A stretch of 64,000 nucleotides of DNA from NCBI RefSeq assembly GCF_019059575.1, contig NW_024881501.1, positions 1,984,001 to 2,048,000 of the forward strand, in the 5' to 3' direction. Below, in pieces: positions 1 through 11,151 of the stretch; the first letter of the stretch is position 1, and each line of letters starts with the position of its first letter. Below the pieces are notes generated by a model. That model was not told the origin of the DNA. It worked only from the letters and a program-made list of their open reading frames with translations, and ran no database searches. The DNA is from Amphibalanus amphitrite. Its lineage: Eukaryota > Arthropoda > Thecostraca > Balanomorpha > Balanidae. Both the position numbers and the translations under genes were made by a program.

Positions 1-560
1 AATTATAGACCTTATCCGTGTGTACCCTTCACCGTTTACCGCTTGTCGCTATCTTGCTTTATTCTCGAGATCTCGCTGTCGCTCCCGCTCGTAATAATGG
101 ACAGGTCATAAAAATGACCTGACCTGAGGTCAATGCAGGGCGATAACCACTTTTTTTATTATAGCATATGAATGACAATCGATAAGGCTTGAATCGTCAT
201 CAGACAAAATTGCAACATTCAGTGGGGAAAATATCAAGGTCACTCTTCGAAAAATAGGACAAAAGGTCACGTGATCAAAATTTTCAAAAATTGAAAATCC
301 GAGATAGCCAAAATGTTTGTTGGTTGATTGTGAGTTGAACCATATAAAGTTTTTATCGTAAAAAACCAATAGTTTCTGAGTTATAGGCCGCCAAACATAG
401 GGCTGCAGCGCGAACTCCAGGAATTGCCCGAGGCTATATCTCGGAAACTGTTGTTCGTAGAAAAAAATCCTTGCCACAGCTGGCTTCCCCGCCCATCACA
501 ACCCCTTACACCAGTTTTCAACGAATAATAAAATATGAGGGTGCAAATTTAATTTTTTAT
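1..560. repeat. Fragment of AGGTCA-rich TTAA element interior
   Basis: AT-rich non-coding sequence with AGGTCA half-sites (clustered near 104-135). The segment around 15-75 (accgtttaccgcttgtcgct and following) is closely similar to 25405-25455, which lies just inside the right end of a complete TTAA element. I read this as a truncated copy of that family. The short minus-strand ORF here is not gene-like. Confidence 0.5.
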
Positions 561-1023
561 TTGTCGATTTGTCGTGGAACGCCCCGTATGTAATGTAACC
601 AGCTCTGTATCTATCGGCCCGCAGCGCTACTAAACGTCTCACCGCCGCAGCCCAGCCGCGGGCCACCAAACCTGTTCCGTGTGGCCAGGGACGGCCATGG
701 AAGGCGGGGCGCCGGGCGCCGCGCCGGGCATGTCATTAGCGTGGGGCGTCACCGCCACGACGGCACGGGGTCGCGGAAAAGTACACCCCTGTCCTGGCCA
801 CGTGCTCCCAGAGCGGAGGGAGCCGGGTCTGGTCGCCGGCCGCGGTCCACTGGCACTGGTGATGGCCGGTAGGCCGTCTGGACAGGCGCCACAGCATAGG
901 TTCGACCGGTCACCGACGGCGTGACGTGGCGTGGCCCCGGTCCATCTGGGCCCCGGCGTCTGCTAGCACGCCTGGGCTTGGGCATTCGGGATTACTGGAA
1001 CCATGGAATCGCGCTCTGAATAC
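561..1023. other. GC-rich unassigned stretch
   Basis: GC-rich sequence between two repeat blocks. It should lie in the TAT intron after exon 6. I looked on the minus strand for the next TAT exon (the block after the PLP lysine, Trp-Leu-Val-Pro-Gly-Trp) and did not find it. No convincing splice sites or domain seen. Confidence 0.3.
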
Positions 1024-2208
1024 TTAACCCGCGCCCGGCTGGGGGTCCTGGATTTCCACGCCCTGATGGGGAGGGGGGGGGGGGTGTTTGAACACCCCCC
1101 CCCCCTGTAACTCGGCTCCTGGGCCACGTAGCGATACGCGGAAGGCGGCGTTCGAAAGAGCGTCAAAAATAATGACGAAATCACTTCGGTCAATTTTTTG
1201 GTCAGGTCAAAGGTCAGGTCACCAGAGGTCATTGAAGGCAAAATTTCGACGATTTCCAGGTCGAATGTCGAAAATTTCCAAGAAGCCAACGCATAACTCG
1301 AGAACCAATAGAGCTACAGCGCCGCGGAAAAGCGCATTCGATAGCCCTATTAAAGCCCTTTCTGAGTAATGCTCTCAGATTTGACCTAGCGTCAACGGTT
1401 TTGCCTGCAGGGGGCAAAAACTGCAAAAATAGCCGATTTTTTTTTTCGGAAACAGTTTTTCTGCAATAACTTTTGACCCTAGCCTTGTACGAGCTTTCTT
1501 TTACCGGCATTGTGTTCCTCTCGTAAGACGCATCGAATGAACTATAAGTTGACCTTGAAAGGTCAACTTGAAAATTTGACCTCAGGTCAAGGTCATGACC
1601 TGACCGGAAAGGGTCATGTTGCATATCAGTCGATCCGTATCGTTGAGCTTAACACATTTAAGGCGTTTTCATCGCTCTAGCATGCCTCTATCAAAAGTTA
1701 TTTGCGAAAAACTGTTAGATACTATTCGTGACCTAAGATGACCTCAGGGCATAAACAGGGGTCACGGACACTATTTTCATGAGTGTGTCTAAACCACTTG
1801 TAATTCGGTGTTTGGGAGTGTTTATAATGTCTTTTGTCCAAAAGAGGCGCATTTCAATTTTATCCCATTGACTTATAATGGGGAGGTCGCAAAATTGACC
1901 TGACCTTAGGTCATCGATATCAAAATTCTGAGATATACATTTTGTACATGCTATTGCTCTTAGCAATCTCTGAAAGTTTCAAAGCAATCGGTCACTCGGT
2001 GTAGCTATGACAGACATTGAAACTTTTTATGAGGTGAGGTCACTTCAAGTGACCTGGTGACCTGACCTTGAATGACCTTGGTCTGAAATTTTCACAACAT
2101 GTGTAGAATTGATGTATGATAAGGTGTACCAAAAACGGCGTTCGCGAAAAAACACAAGGGGGGGTGTTCAAACACCCCCCCCCCCCCCCCCAGCAGGGCG
2201 CGGGTTAA
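1024..2208. mobile_element. TTAA-flanked AGGTCA-rich element, copy A (complete)
   Basis: TTAA target duplications sit at 1024-1027 and 2205-2208, so the element is 1,177 bp. It begins CCCGCGCC and ends GGCGCGGG. Near each end a G-tract and C-tract flank a short loop: TGTTTGAACA at the left and TGTTCAAACA at the right, which are exact reverse complements. The interior has many AGGTCA/TGACCT half-sites, including the palindrome AGGTCATGACCT at 1590-1601. No transposase ORF is present. TTAA targets and CCC/GGG ends suggest a piggyBac- or Kolobok-like non-autonomous element; the superfamily is inferred. Confidence 0.8.
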
Positions 2209-2389
2209 AGAAGGCATGCATTCCAGTTCTTCTAATCTATGATATGTCAATCGACCATCGGTTCGGGAATATTACGCTTGTGTTCTGCGTACCACTGCGC
2301 CAGTTTTTGTTTCTTCTGCTTACCTCCGCCCCTTAGGTATTGGCCCAGTAACCCGGTCCAGTGCCCTTCCCTGCCCTTCCCCCTCCTCA

Positions 2390-2575
2390 GACGCGCCGTT
2401 TGGTGATCCCGCCTCTCCCTCTCCCTCTCCCTCTCCCTCAGACGCGCCGTTTGGTGATCCCGCCTCTCCCTCTTCCTCTCCCTCTCCCTCTCCCTCAGAC
2501 GCACCGTTTGGTGATCCCGCCTCTCCCTCTCCCTCTCCCTTTCCCTGAGACGCACCGTTTGGTGAGCCCGCTGCA
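2390..2575 (-). repeat. Minisatellite seeded by TAT exon 6 donor junction
   Basis: Four blocks of CCCTCT-type repeats are each punctuated by a copy of the exon 6/intron boundary (minus strand ACCAAACG|GTGCGTCTGA). The genuine donor is at 2555/2556; copies lie near 2390-2410, 2438-2460 and 2495-2516. Each copy carries about 10 nt of exon, the GT and the first intron bases, so each is a potential decoy donor. Confidence 0.8.
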
Positions 2576-2638
2576 GGAGAGCACGGGCACCTCGTCCGTC
2601 AGGGATGCGATGTAGTAGAACTCACTCTCCGGAAACAC
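2556..2638 (-). CDS. TAT: TAT exon 6 with PLP lysine
   Basis: 83 nt, ends mid-codon. [20 protein letters not shown] is followed by SCSGLTKR, where the lysine is the expected Schiff-base residue. Acceptor TTGGCACAG|GTGTTT, donor AAACG|GTGCGT. The next exon is off the window. Confidence 0.93.
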
Positions 2639-5600
2639 CTGTGCCAACACAGACAGAGAGCGCGGCCTTAGGGCACCTCACCCGCGGCGGCGTAGTCCAT
2701 CGTATATTTGTAATAAAAAACTTCACAGTTTGAATGATAGAAAGCAAGTAAAGATTAGGTATTTCTAAAAAATAATTACATTGTTAAGATGCATACATCT
2801 TTTTTTAAATATGGATATTAATAAGGATATAGAAAACATATTCTCAAGCTGCTGATCAACTTGTAAGCTTTGGCTTTACTCGATTAGTTCGATATAGTAG
2901 TGTCAATCGATATACTCCTTTGATAGAAGCCCATCCCTCCCAAATTGTCCGTCATTCTGCGGGTAGCTGGCGGTCCGGTCCAGCTCCGGTCGCGCAGCTG
3001 TCGGACTGCAGCCGCCGGTCCGAGCCGCCCCATCTGCCGCCCCATCTGCCGCCCCAGCTGCCGTCCGCGGCACTCACGAAGTGGTTGTAGATCTCGTCGG
3101 CGATGATGGGCACCCGGCGGCGGGCGGCGATCTCCAGGATGCGCCTCAGGTGCTCCTTGCCGAACACCGAGCCGCACGGGTTGCTCGGGTTGTTGACGAC
3201 GATGGCGCGCGTGCCCGAGTCTATCTGGGCGTCCAGCATCTCCAGGTCGGCCTCCCAGCCGCGCTCCGGCTGCCGGCCCACAGGGACAGGGGACGGGGGA
3301 GGGTTATTGGTCCGTGTGGCGATATGTGCCGGCTGTGGGCTGACAGGGATAGGGGACGGGGGAGGGTTATTGGTCGGTGTGGCGATATGTGCTGGCTGTG
3401 GGCCGACAGGAACAGGTATTGGTCTGTGTGGTGGTATTTACTAGCCGCGCTCCGAATGCGGGGAACACTGGCAATGCCAGGAAGTTATTTGTCAGTGTGG
3501 TGGTGTTGTGGCATTCTCATGTCTTCTTCGCTACACTTTATGGTGGACACCCTGTTACGGGTAAGTGCATTCGGTTACACAGTACACGTTCATGTATACG
3601 GCTACATACATATGCGGACTCATACACTGTACACATACGGCTACACACATGTATAATGCCACCAGCTCTGTCTCTGAGCCCGTCAGCTCTGTCCCCGGAC
3701 CCACCATCCGCCCTGTCCGTTTGGCTCACCAGGAGGTCGTAGAACTTGGTCTGTATGCCGATGCAGTGCGCCAGCGTCTGGTAGAGCGGAAATCCGGGTC
3801 GCGGCACCAGAATGTTGTCGCCGGCGTTGGCCAATACGGTGATGCACGCCTCCAGCGCCGACGAGCAGCCGCTGCAGATGTACACGTCCTGCGGCCAGTG
3901 GGATGGGATCAGAGCAGCGCCTGATGGGGCTGGGTCAGAACAGCGTCCGGCGGGGCGAGTCAGATGGACACATATTGCGACCGGAGGGACTGGTCAGGTT
4001 GGTCCATCGTAAAGGGTCATGCTAGGGTCAGCGGTTTGCGCCTCAGTTCAGCGGACACCTTACGCTCGAATACTGGATGTTGAAGGGCCTAGTCGTTTGG
4101 TTATGATATAAATGAATAATGTAATCATAAGCATAACCTTTGTTTGTCATCGCCATACCATTTTCTTGGTACATTAACGGCGATTTTGTGCCACATAAAA
4201 AAAAACAGAGGGCACTTCCTCCTCACCAATACAGGAATGAGTGCGGTAAGAGTGGCCCGTACCTTAGCCGAGACCCGGAACTCTGGCGTCGACGTGTACT
4301 GTGCGATCGCCTCCTTGGCGGTGGCCGTCCCTGTGAAAATGGCACCGTGTAACACTCACCGCATATACATGCCAGGAAGGACGCATACCAAAGTGATGAG
4401 GGCCGCGTCACATACAGGCGGAGCATACAGGCCAATTCTAATTAGGTATGTACAGGGTGGCGCCGGTAAATAACCACAAATTTCAAACCTGTGTTACGAG
4501 GAAACTGCTTTGTGCAGAGCAATAATTTTTTGCATTCATGTTCCATGCTTTATGTAAATTGTTGTCCATAGCAAAAGGGAACGTTGCAGCTGAAGATGAT
4601 AACGGAAGAGTTGAAAAGACACGCGGTCATTGTGGCGCTTCACGCCGGCAGCGAGGCTCCCGAGGTCGCCAACTTCCTCAAGGTCGACAGAAGCCATGAT
4701 TATAAAGTCGAGCGGAGCTTGGATGAGTCTGTGGGCGACGTCCCGTCTGTGGCAAAGCGGAAGAAACATCCCCGACGATCTGATGCCGTCGGAGACGACG
4801 ATTTCATTGCCAAAGTCGAGCACATCGTCGACGATGACACGACGTCGACGTCACCGTCGATGACGGTGACGTCGTTAAACCCTAGATCGACCGAGTGGCT
4901 GAGGAAGGCCCTATGTGTTCCAACAAGACTCTGCACCCGCCCAAAAGGCCAGGGTGACGCAGGAGTGGATGAGCGGCAACGTGCACAGTCACATCACGTC
5001 CGAGTTCTGGCCGCCAAACTTCCCGTACCTGAACCCGCTCGACTAAAACGTGTGGGGCGTAGTCGAGAGGGACACTAACAAACACCCACACAACAATATT
5101 GACTCTCTGAAGTCAGCCATCAAGCAGATGATGGTCAAGATGGACAAGACCATGCTGACCAAGGCCTGAGCCCGGTTCAGGCCGCGCATCGAAGCCGTCA
5201 TCGACGCGGAGGGGGATTCATCGAGTGAAGTGTGTTCGACAGGTCGCCATCAGTCACTCCAGTTCCAAGCTTCCATCCAATGTACTGACTTTTGCCAAAA
5301 AATTAATGTTTTGTGTGGAGCACATATTGTCTTCATTTATCGGCGCCACCCTGTAATATGTAGGTAGGGGAAGTTGGGGCAATGCCGGAGTTGGGGCAAA
5401 GCCGAAATTCGAGATATTTCTAAAACCGTACGACATGGATGCCACGTCTCAGTGATGCTCTGAAGCTTAAGTGACTACAATTATCGCATGTTTGTTACAA
5501 GTTGTCATTTGGAATACTTCGGCTGTGAGGGCGCCAAAAGCGTTTTCAAGGTACGTTTCCCTTGTACTATATGCGCCTTTGAAGCTGCATTTCTTACTCA

Positions 5601-8600
5601 TTATGCTACCGTTTGTCTGGCCAATTCGGTCAAGTAATCTTTAGCATGTCTTTGCATAAGTGTGCTGCCTATTTGAAATTTATACAGCACGTTTAAATGT
5701 TATGGGCCTGCAAATGAAAGTATGGCTGGCTGGGGTAATGCCGAAAACGTGCAATTACGCACGTTAAAGCACGCTACGTGGACTTTACTGCTGTAGAATA
5801 GCAACGCGTATTTTTAGTCAGACAAATTACACTTTCAGCCGGCACAACAGCTTGTTACCTATAAGGAATGATTTACCTAGCATTTTTTTTTTATTATATC
5901 ACACAATTATAACTTCCAGTGTGCACCAAGCGTCCTCAAGCTCTTAAAACGCGTGTCAGCTTTGATGAATTTTGGATAAAGTTTGAGATAAATTGGCAAA
6001 ACATCAATGTCTGCATTCCTCGTAGATCATTTATCCCATTTTCGGCTTTCCCCGCAGTCCGGGGCAACGCCGAAAAAGTCAGTTCTTTGATATTTTTAGT
6101 TTTTGCGCTTAACGGTATGCGAATTCATCAAATGCGCCTGGTATGTTTGAAAGACAAAAGACTGGCCTCTCGAATGACGCCAACAAGAATAGCTTATGTT
6201 GTCTACCTTGCGTGCTACGGGCGTCAGAAAAAAAGTATTCGGCGTTCCCCCAACTTCCCCTATATTGAACAATGCATTTCAGTTAATGACTGTAGATGCC
6301 CCTTGCTGGCACTTTACATATATTCATTTTCGAACAACATATAGGGTTGTAATAATTGGCACTGCAATATAAATAGAATGTGTTCGAGTGGACCACCCAG
6401 CAGGTCTGGGCGGACCACAATCGGTCTGGGCGGACCACCCAGCAGGTCTGAGTGGACTGATATCGTCACCAGTCGCCACTCACCGGAGCTGGGCGCATAG
6501 CCGTTGAATTTGATGGCCTGGACCGCCTCGACGACGGCGTCCACCACCACCTTGGCCGGCTCGAGGTTCCCGAACACGGTGGGGTCACCTGAATAGGAGT
6601 CAGGATCAGCGGCATGTCACATTCAACCACTGATCAGATGTGAACAGTTACACGTATGACATTTGTCTGTTTAGGGAAATTATGGGTGATTGGACCACAA
6701 CAAGGCCGATTGGGGGCTCCTGATTTTTTAGATTGCTCCGCTCTCAAGCAGGAAAGGTACAACAGCCTCCAGAACGTTCAACGATTATTTGCCCCAGCAT
6801 ATGGCTGTATTTTGTAATTTGCTTTATTAAGTTATTGGGCCGATAATCCCCAAAATATTGAAATTATGCGTTTTAAATCTACTATCCCAATAACCCTTCC
6901 TTTTTAGCCTGGAATCTTAGCATGTGTGGATACTGCTGCTCTACAAAATAGGCATTATAGTTGCTCTTTTCTGGGCTGTGGCGAAACAGACATATCAATG
7001 AAATAGATCTGTCCTGCGTGAGCTCACACCCATGAACCCATGAGCATTAGGGCGCTCTCGGAATATTGACACGTCTTTTCGTCCTACGTTATAAGTTTAT
7101 TACGTATTTCGGCCCTGGGTGTCTGAAGCGCAGTCCGTCGGCTGGCGGCTGGGCCCGCGGTGGCGCCGGCCGGCGCGGCGGTAGGTAGGTAGACTGTCCC
7201 GCAGGACACCCAAGCGCTGCGGCACAGCCGGCCGCCCGCCGCTCCGGCCGGCAATGCATTAACCCGCGCCGTGCTGGGGGGCGTTTTTACGCCCCCCCTC
7301 AGGTTTTTCACGAATATCTCAAAAACGGCGGCGCGCAGCGCCGCCGTTTTTGGTACACGTGTTCCTACATCATTTCCGCACATGTTGTGAAAATTTCAGA
7401 CCTAGGCCGTTCAAGGTCAGGTCACCAGGTCACGTCAAGTGACCTTACCTCAGAAAAAGTTCAAAGGCTCGCTATAGCTACACCGACTGAACGATCACTT
7501 TGAAACTTTCAGCGATTGATATGAGTAACAGTATGTATAAAATGTATATCTCGGATTTTTGATATCTGTGACCTAAGGTCAGGTCAATTTTGCGACCTCT
7601 CCATTATAAGTCAATGGGAGAAAATTGAAATGCGCCTCTTTTGGACGAATATCGTTCAAAACGCTCTCAAACATCGGTTCATAGGTAAACATGACACACT
7701 GAATAGGAAAAATGCACCTGTGACCCCTCTGTGTGCCCCTGAGGTCATCTCAGGTCATGAACGGTCGCCAGCAGTTTTTTGGCTATAACTTTTGATAGAG
7801 ACGTGCTAGAGCGGTGAAAACACGTCAGATGTGTTCAGCTCGACGATACGGATCGACTGATATGCAACATGACCCTTTTCGGTCAGGTCATGACCTTGAC
7901 CTGTGGTCAAATTTTCAAAATGACCTTTCAAGGTCAACGAATAGTTCATTCGACGCGTCTCGACGAGAGGAACACGATGCTGGCAAAAGTAATGTCATGG
8001 CGCTTATGAGTCAAAAGTTATTGACGAAAAAACGTTTTTCGTAAAAACGGCTATTTTTGGAGTTTTTGCCCTCTGGAGGCTAAACCGTTGACCTGAGGTC
8101 AAATCTGAAAACATTACCCAGAAAGGTCTGTAAAAGGGCTATCGAATGCGCTTTTCCGCGGCGCTGTAGCTCTATCGGTTCTCGAGATAGCCGTTGGCAG
8201 TTTCCAAAATGTTGAAATAGTCAACATTTTACCTTTGGTGACCTCTGGTGACCTGACCTTTGACCTGACCCAAAAAATGACCGGAGTGTTTTCGTCCTTA
8301 TTTTTGACGCTCTTTCGATTGCCGCTTACCGCGTGTCGCTACGTGACCCAGGAGCCGAGTTAGACGGGGGGGCGTGAAAACGCCCCCCCCCCCCCAGCAC
8401 TCGGCGGAAAGTTCAGGCCACCAGCACGGCGCGGGTTAACAGGTGATTTGTCGCTATACTGTCCGGGTCAGTCTATCGCTGAGATACTGGCTTCTCAGCT
8501 GTTGCTAACTACAGCATTTTAGGCGCAATTTCAAAAAGTGAAGACCAAATTCAAAACGATCACGTGCATTTCGAACGTAAACTTTTTGAATTTGGGCTTT

Positions 8601-11151
8601 AACTTTTTGAAATTGCACCTAAAAAGGTGTAGAGGCTCGATGAAAGGGTGAAGCACATTTGGATGAGTACCTATTTATTATAAATCTAACAAATGGAACA
8701 GCTTTCGAGCTGAATGAACAAGCGTCTCGAAGCATTTTCGTCAGCCGCTCCACTGTCCCAACCCCAATCACGTGATTCAGTCGGCATCCGAAGGCAGCGG
8801 CCCTCCCCATGTCATATCACCAAACACGGCGGCGGGGTGGCTGGCGGGCGGGCGGGTCTGATTTTACGCAGCCACCGGCCCACCAGCGCCGGGGGTCAGC
8901 CAAGGCCGGCCGTTCGTCTCCCCGCTGGCCGCAGGGTGTTCACCTTCAGTTGCGCAACTGGTCGATAGAGCGCAAACAGGACCAATCACAGGCGGCCGAT
9001 AGCCAGCTGGCATGGAGGACGCGGGATGTGCGCAGATCCGGGGGACAGAGCAATGAAAACAAGCGCCATACTTCCGAATAACACTCACTGTGATATAATG
9101 AAAGTAAAGATATGCAAATGCAGCTCTGTCCCCTGCACTCTATCTCGGCGCGACTGTGGTAAGCTCTACATCGATAATGTGACTCCAGTCACGATTCCGG
9201 CTGGCTCGGGGCCTCTCTGACCTTGGGTGGTGTGATGAGGCCGCAGCTCTGTCAAGGTAGCTGCTCGGCGCCTCGGGCCCTGGTAGGGACGCCAGGCGCC
9301 CTGCTGGCGGCCGGCCAGTGACGGGTTCTCACGGGCCGTTACGCTGCAGCTCCAGCCGGTCTCGTCGGGACACGTTAGGTATGTACACCCAGCGGCGTGG
9401 CTGGGACACGGTGAACTCGGCGGCACTTCAGCCGACAGCCCGATAAGCAGAGGGGCCGGCGGCGCCACATGACGACGGGCTTATGGGCGCCGCCGGCCAG
9501 ACCTGCAGCGGACGGCCGAGTCGGCCGAGATGGCCTCCAGTGGACGGTCGAGTCAGGTCAGGAGTGGGACGGCCGCCCGGCGTATCGTCCGAGTCAGGAG
9601 TGGGACGGCCGGCCGGCGTATCGGTCGAGTCAGGAGTGGGCCGGCCGCCCGGTGTATCGGCCGAGTCAGGAGTGGGACGGCCGCCCGGCGTATCGGCCGA
9701 GTCAGGTCAGGTGTGGGCCGGCCGCCCGGCGTATCGGCCGAGTCAGGAGTGGGCCGGCCGCCCGGTGTATCGGCCAAGTCAGGAGTGGGAGTTGGGCCGC
9801 CCGGCGTATCGGCCGAGTCAGCTCGGTATCGGCCCGATCGTGCCTACTGCGTCGCTAGGGACGGTCGTACCGGGAGAGAGAGAGGGACGGAGGGAGAGAG
9901 GCAGATAGGGAGGGGAGAGAGATGGTTAAGGAAACTCGGGAGAGTGGAGATTGGTGAATGGTGATCTGTGTATTTGGTTAAGATTTATTGTTTTGAGTAG
10001 AAACTCGATGCATTCATCATACATACATGATGGGATGCGAACTCGTGGCATAAGTGCTCCTTTCCTGCGCAATGCAGTCGCCGGGAGTGGCGGCACAGCT
10101 AGGCGGTGCTACGTTTCTGTTACATAGATGCAGTCTCCCCGCCCCGCCCCGCCCGCCGCGCTACCTTTCTGTGCTGCTAATGCAGTCACCACGCTCAGCA
10201 GATGACGCGATATGACAATTGATACCGCTACGATACTTTTATGTAAGACCGACCTTAGCAGACATTTGACACCGTTCGTGCGCTCATATAAATCTCCTGT
10301 CTTTGAGTTTACCCTGTCATATCGCTGATTGTCCTAGATCCACTGTCGACTGCACTGAAGAGGGGATGGGCATTGGGCCATGCCAGCCATTACCAAGCCG
10401 GGCAGAGCCGATGGCCTTCGAAATATATTCTATCTTAACACCACGCTTGTAGCAGCGCATGTAAAGAAGTGGACACCCGAGTATCGGTGTCTACGCGTTT
10501 GGCGGCTGCCCTCTCCTTTCAGCGCGCTCGGCTGGCTGGGCTACATGACTGGCGCTGAACAGCTCTCCGAAGTGCCTACTGTCTCTGGCTGTCGGCCGCT
10601 GCAGCGGCCCGGGGACGGGCAGTTGGCACTAAACACGGCTCCGTCACCAGTGAAATAATGACTTGAATCTGTCCTAGCAGTGCCTTTGGAATGATCGCCT
10701 ACAGTTCTCCTGTTTGTGAGGTGTGCCATTGCACGATGAGATCGTACTCTGATATCCCCTGTATGGTCCATACGTCATAGCGTTCCTAGTTGTTACTGAT
10801 CAGTTATCATCCCTCGCCACCGCAGCACTGCTCACCAACATGTCTCACAGCACCGGGTGTGGGTTCAGCTCACAGAACCAGTCGCTACTCACCGATGGAG
10901 TGGGCGATCATCTGTTTATCCGGGTGTAAGCTGTCTCGCAGCACTGGTCACTACTTACCGATGGAGAGGGCGATCATCTGTTTGTCCGGATGTAAGCTGG
11001 CTCACAGCACCTACTCACCGATGGAGAGGGCGATCATCTGTTTGTCCGGGTGCGGGTTCAGCTCGATCGTGTCCACGATTCGTCGGATCGGGTTGATCGT
11101 GTTCCGGGCAATATCCGACATGGGCACGTGCCACCCGGACCGGGGCTTCAT
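2556..11151 (-). CDS. TAT: Tyrosine aminotransferase, exons 1-6 (3' part off window)
   Basis: PLP enzyme that transaminates tyrosine to 4-hydroxyphenylpyruvate, the first step of tyrosine breakdown. Join on the minus strand: 11151-11019, 6588-6484, 4330-4263, 3888-3730, 3269-3078, 2638-2556 (740 nt, 246 codons). Every intron is GT-AG and all phases agree. Family landmarks: NPIRRIVD and [10 protein letters not shown] near the N-terminus, [33 protein letters not shown] (Asp 213 should contact the PLP pyridine nitrogen) and SCSGLTKR with the Schiff-base lysine at about residue 246. The start ATG sits in a GCCGCCGCCATGA context. Human TAT is 454 aa, so roughly the C-terminal 45% lies left of the window. 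The N-terminus is about 45 residues shorter than human. Confidence 0.93.
2639..3077. other. TAT intron 5, nothing else seen
   Basis: AT-rich intron sequence after a GC-rich donor side with a short CATCTGCCGCCC repeat (3022-3055). No gene or mobile element recognised. Confidence 0.4.
3078..3269 (-). CDS. TAT: TAT exon 5
   Basis: 192 nt, 64 codons. Contains [13 protein letters not shown] (binds the substrate carboxylate and PLP) and ADEIYNHF. Acceptor GCCGGCAG|CCGGAG, donor CACTTC|GTGAGT. Confidence 0.95.
3270..3440 (-). repeat. Minisatellite seeded by TAT exon 5 acceptor
   Basis: About 65-bp units (gataggggacgggggagggt core) run up to the acceptor. On the minus strand each unit reads CCCTGTxxGCCxxCAG|CCGG or a close variant, so the acceptor plus the first exon bases are repeated at about 3330-3350 and 3395-3412. 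Confidence 0.6.
3730..3888 (-). CDS. TAT: TAT exon 4
   Basis: 159 nt, 53 codons, phase 0 at both ends. Contains the GCSSALE phosphate-binding turn of PLP fold type I and the VPRPGFPLY motif. Acceptor CCGCAG|GACGTG, donor CTCCTG|GTGAGC. Confidence 0.95.
4263..4330 (-). CDS. TAT: TAT exon 3
   Basis: 68 nt, acceptor TTCACAG|GGACGG, donor GCTAAG|GTACGG. Encodes [20 protein letters not shown] and AK, matching the region between GYAPS-G and the GCSSALE motif in TAT. The fit of phase with exons 2 and 4 supports the call. Confidence 0.85.
4451..5355 (+). mobile_element. Internally deleted mariner/Tc1-type transposon
   Basis: TIRs CAGGGTGGCGCCGGTAAAT (from 4453) and its near-perfect inverse ending at 5353 are flanked by TA (4451-4452, 5354-5355), the family's target duplication. 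The ~900 bp length is below the ~1.3 kb usual for autonomous members, so this copy should be immobile. Confidence 0.85.
4584..5240 (+). pseudogene. Broken mariner/Tc1-like transposase
   Basis: The N-terminal part (from 4584) has the [11 protein letters not shown] type helix-turn-helix linker seen in this transposase group. The frame then shifts, and the C-terminal part shows [13 protein letters not shown] (4999-5045), [10 protein letters not shown] and [14 protein letters not shown]. The middle of the catalytic domain is missing. Two in-frame stops (TAA at about 5044, TGA at about 5167) interrupt the C-terminal frame. Non-functional relic. Confidence 0.85.
5363..6263. mobile_element. TA-flanked GGGGAAGTTGGGGCA element
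   Basis: Left end TAGGGGAAGTTGGGGCA (5365 on) and right end CCCCCAACTTCCCCTA (to 6262) form inverted repeats. The interior repeats the terminal motif (ggggcaatgccg, ggggcaacgccg). No transposase recognised; the plus ORF at 5919-6344 crosses the element end and is not gene-like. It appears related in architecture to the elements at 12818, 42101 and 55801. Superfamily unknown. Confidence 0.65.
6484..6588 (-). CDS. TAT: TAT exon 2
   Basis: 105 nt, acceptor ATTCAG|GTGACC, donor CTCCG|GTGAGT. Encodes [12 protein letters not shown] through NGYAPSSG, the substrate-pocket entry segment. Phase 1 at both ends. A short minisatellite of ggaccacccagcaggtctgg type lies just downstream (6392-6456). Confidence 0.92.
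6600..7258. other. TAT intron 1, unassigned
   Basis: AT-rich to 7080, then GC-rich up to the TTAA element. No exon or repeat family recognised. Confidence 0.35.
7259..8439. mobile_element. TTAA-flanked AGGTCA-rich element, copy B (complete)
   Basis: TTAA at 7259-7262 and 8436-8439, element length 1,173 bp. Hairpin loops are CGTTTTTACG (left) and CGTGAAAACG (right), within G/C tracts. The palindrome AGGTCATGACCT is at 7885-7896. Its interior lines up with copy A in opposite orientation (shared cattataagtcaatgg block at about 7602-7619). Confidence 0.82.
8517..8624. mobile_element. Short foldback element
   Basis: Inverted arms TTTTAGGCGCAATTTCAAAA (left) and a near-complementary right arm ending ttgcacctaaaa enclose a short centre. 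The whole unit can fold into one long hairpin of about 108 nt. MITE-like, no coding capacity. Confidence 0.65.
8625..9465. other. TAT intron 1, mixed GC-rich sequence
   Basis: No supported gene. Several overlapping short ORFs exist on both strands but show composition typical of GC-rich intron and no domain. Confidence 0.3.
9530..9835. repeat. Minisatellite, ~36-bp GC-rich unit
   Basis: Eight or so copies of a unit containing gagtcaggagtgggccggcc and gtatcggcc. It lies in TAT intron 1, far from any exon, so it is not one of the splice-junction arrays. ORFs across it on both strands are repeat artefacts. Confidence 0.85.
10853..11018 (-). repeat. Minisatellite seeded by TAT exon 1 donor junction
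   Basis: Two full copies and one partial copy of the 3' end of exon 1 with its donor (minus strand CCCTCTCCATCG|GTxAGTA) lie in the intron, near 10885-10930 and 10945-10992, plus an exon-only piece near 10853-10872. Exon-derived bases such as cgatcatctgttt are nearly unchanged, and both copies keep a GT. Confidence 0.85.
11019..11151 (-). CDS. TAT: TAT exon 1 (coding part)
   Basis: 133 nt, 44 codons plus one base. It starts at the ATG (11151-11149) of [10 protein letters not shown] and ends in SIG. The donor is TCCATCG|GTGAGTAG. It covers the N-terminal arm and the start of the aminotransferase fold. Confidence 0.9.

Noticed and set aside
2247..2615. Arg/Glu-rich and Pro/Leu-rich ORFs on both strands
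   Set aside because: Produced by the CCCTCT repeat of the TAT donor array.
9469..9964. Overlapping ORFs of 129-144 codons
   Set aside because: All frames are open because the ~36-bp repeat lacks stops; periodic peptide, no domain.
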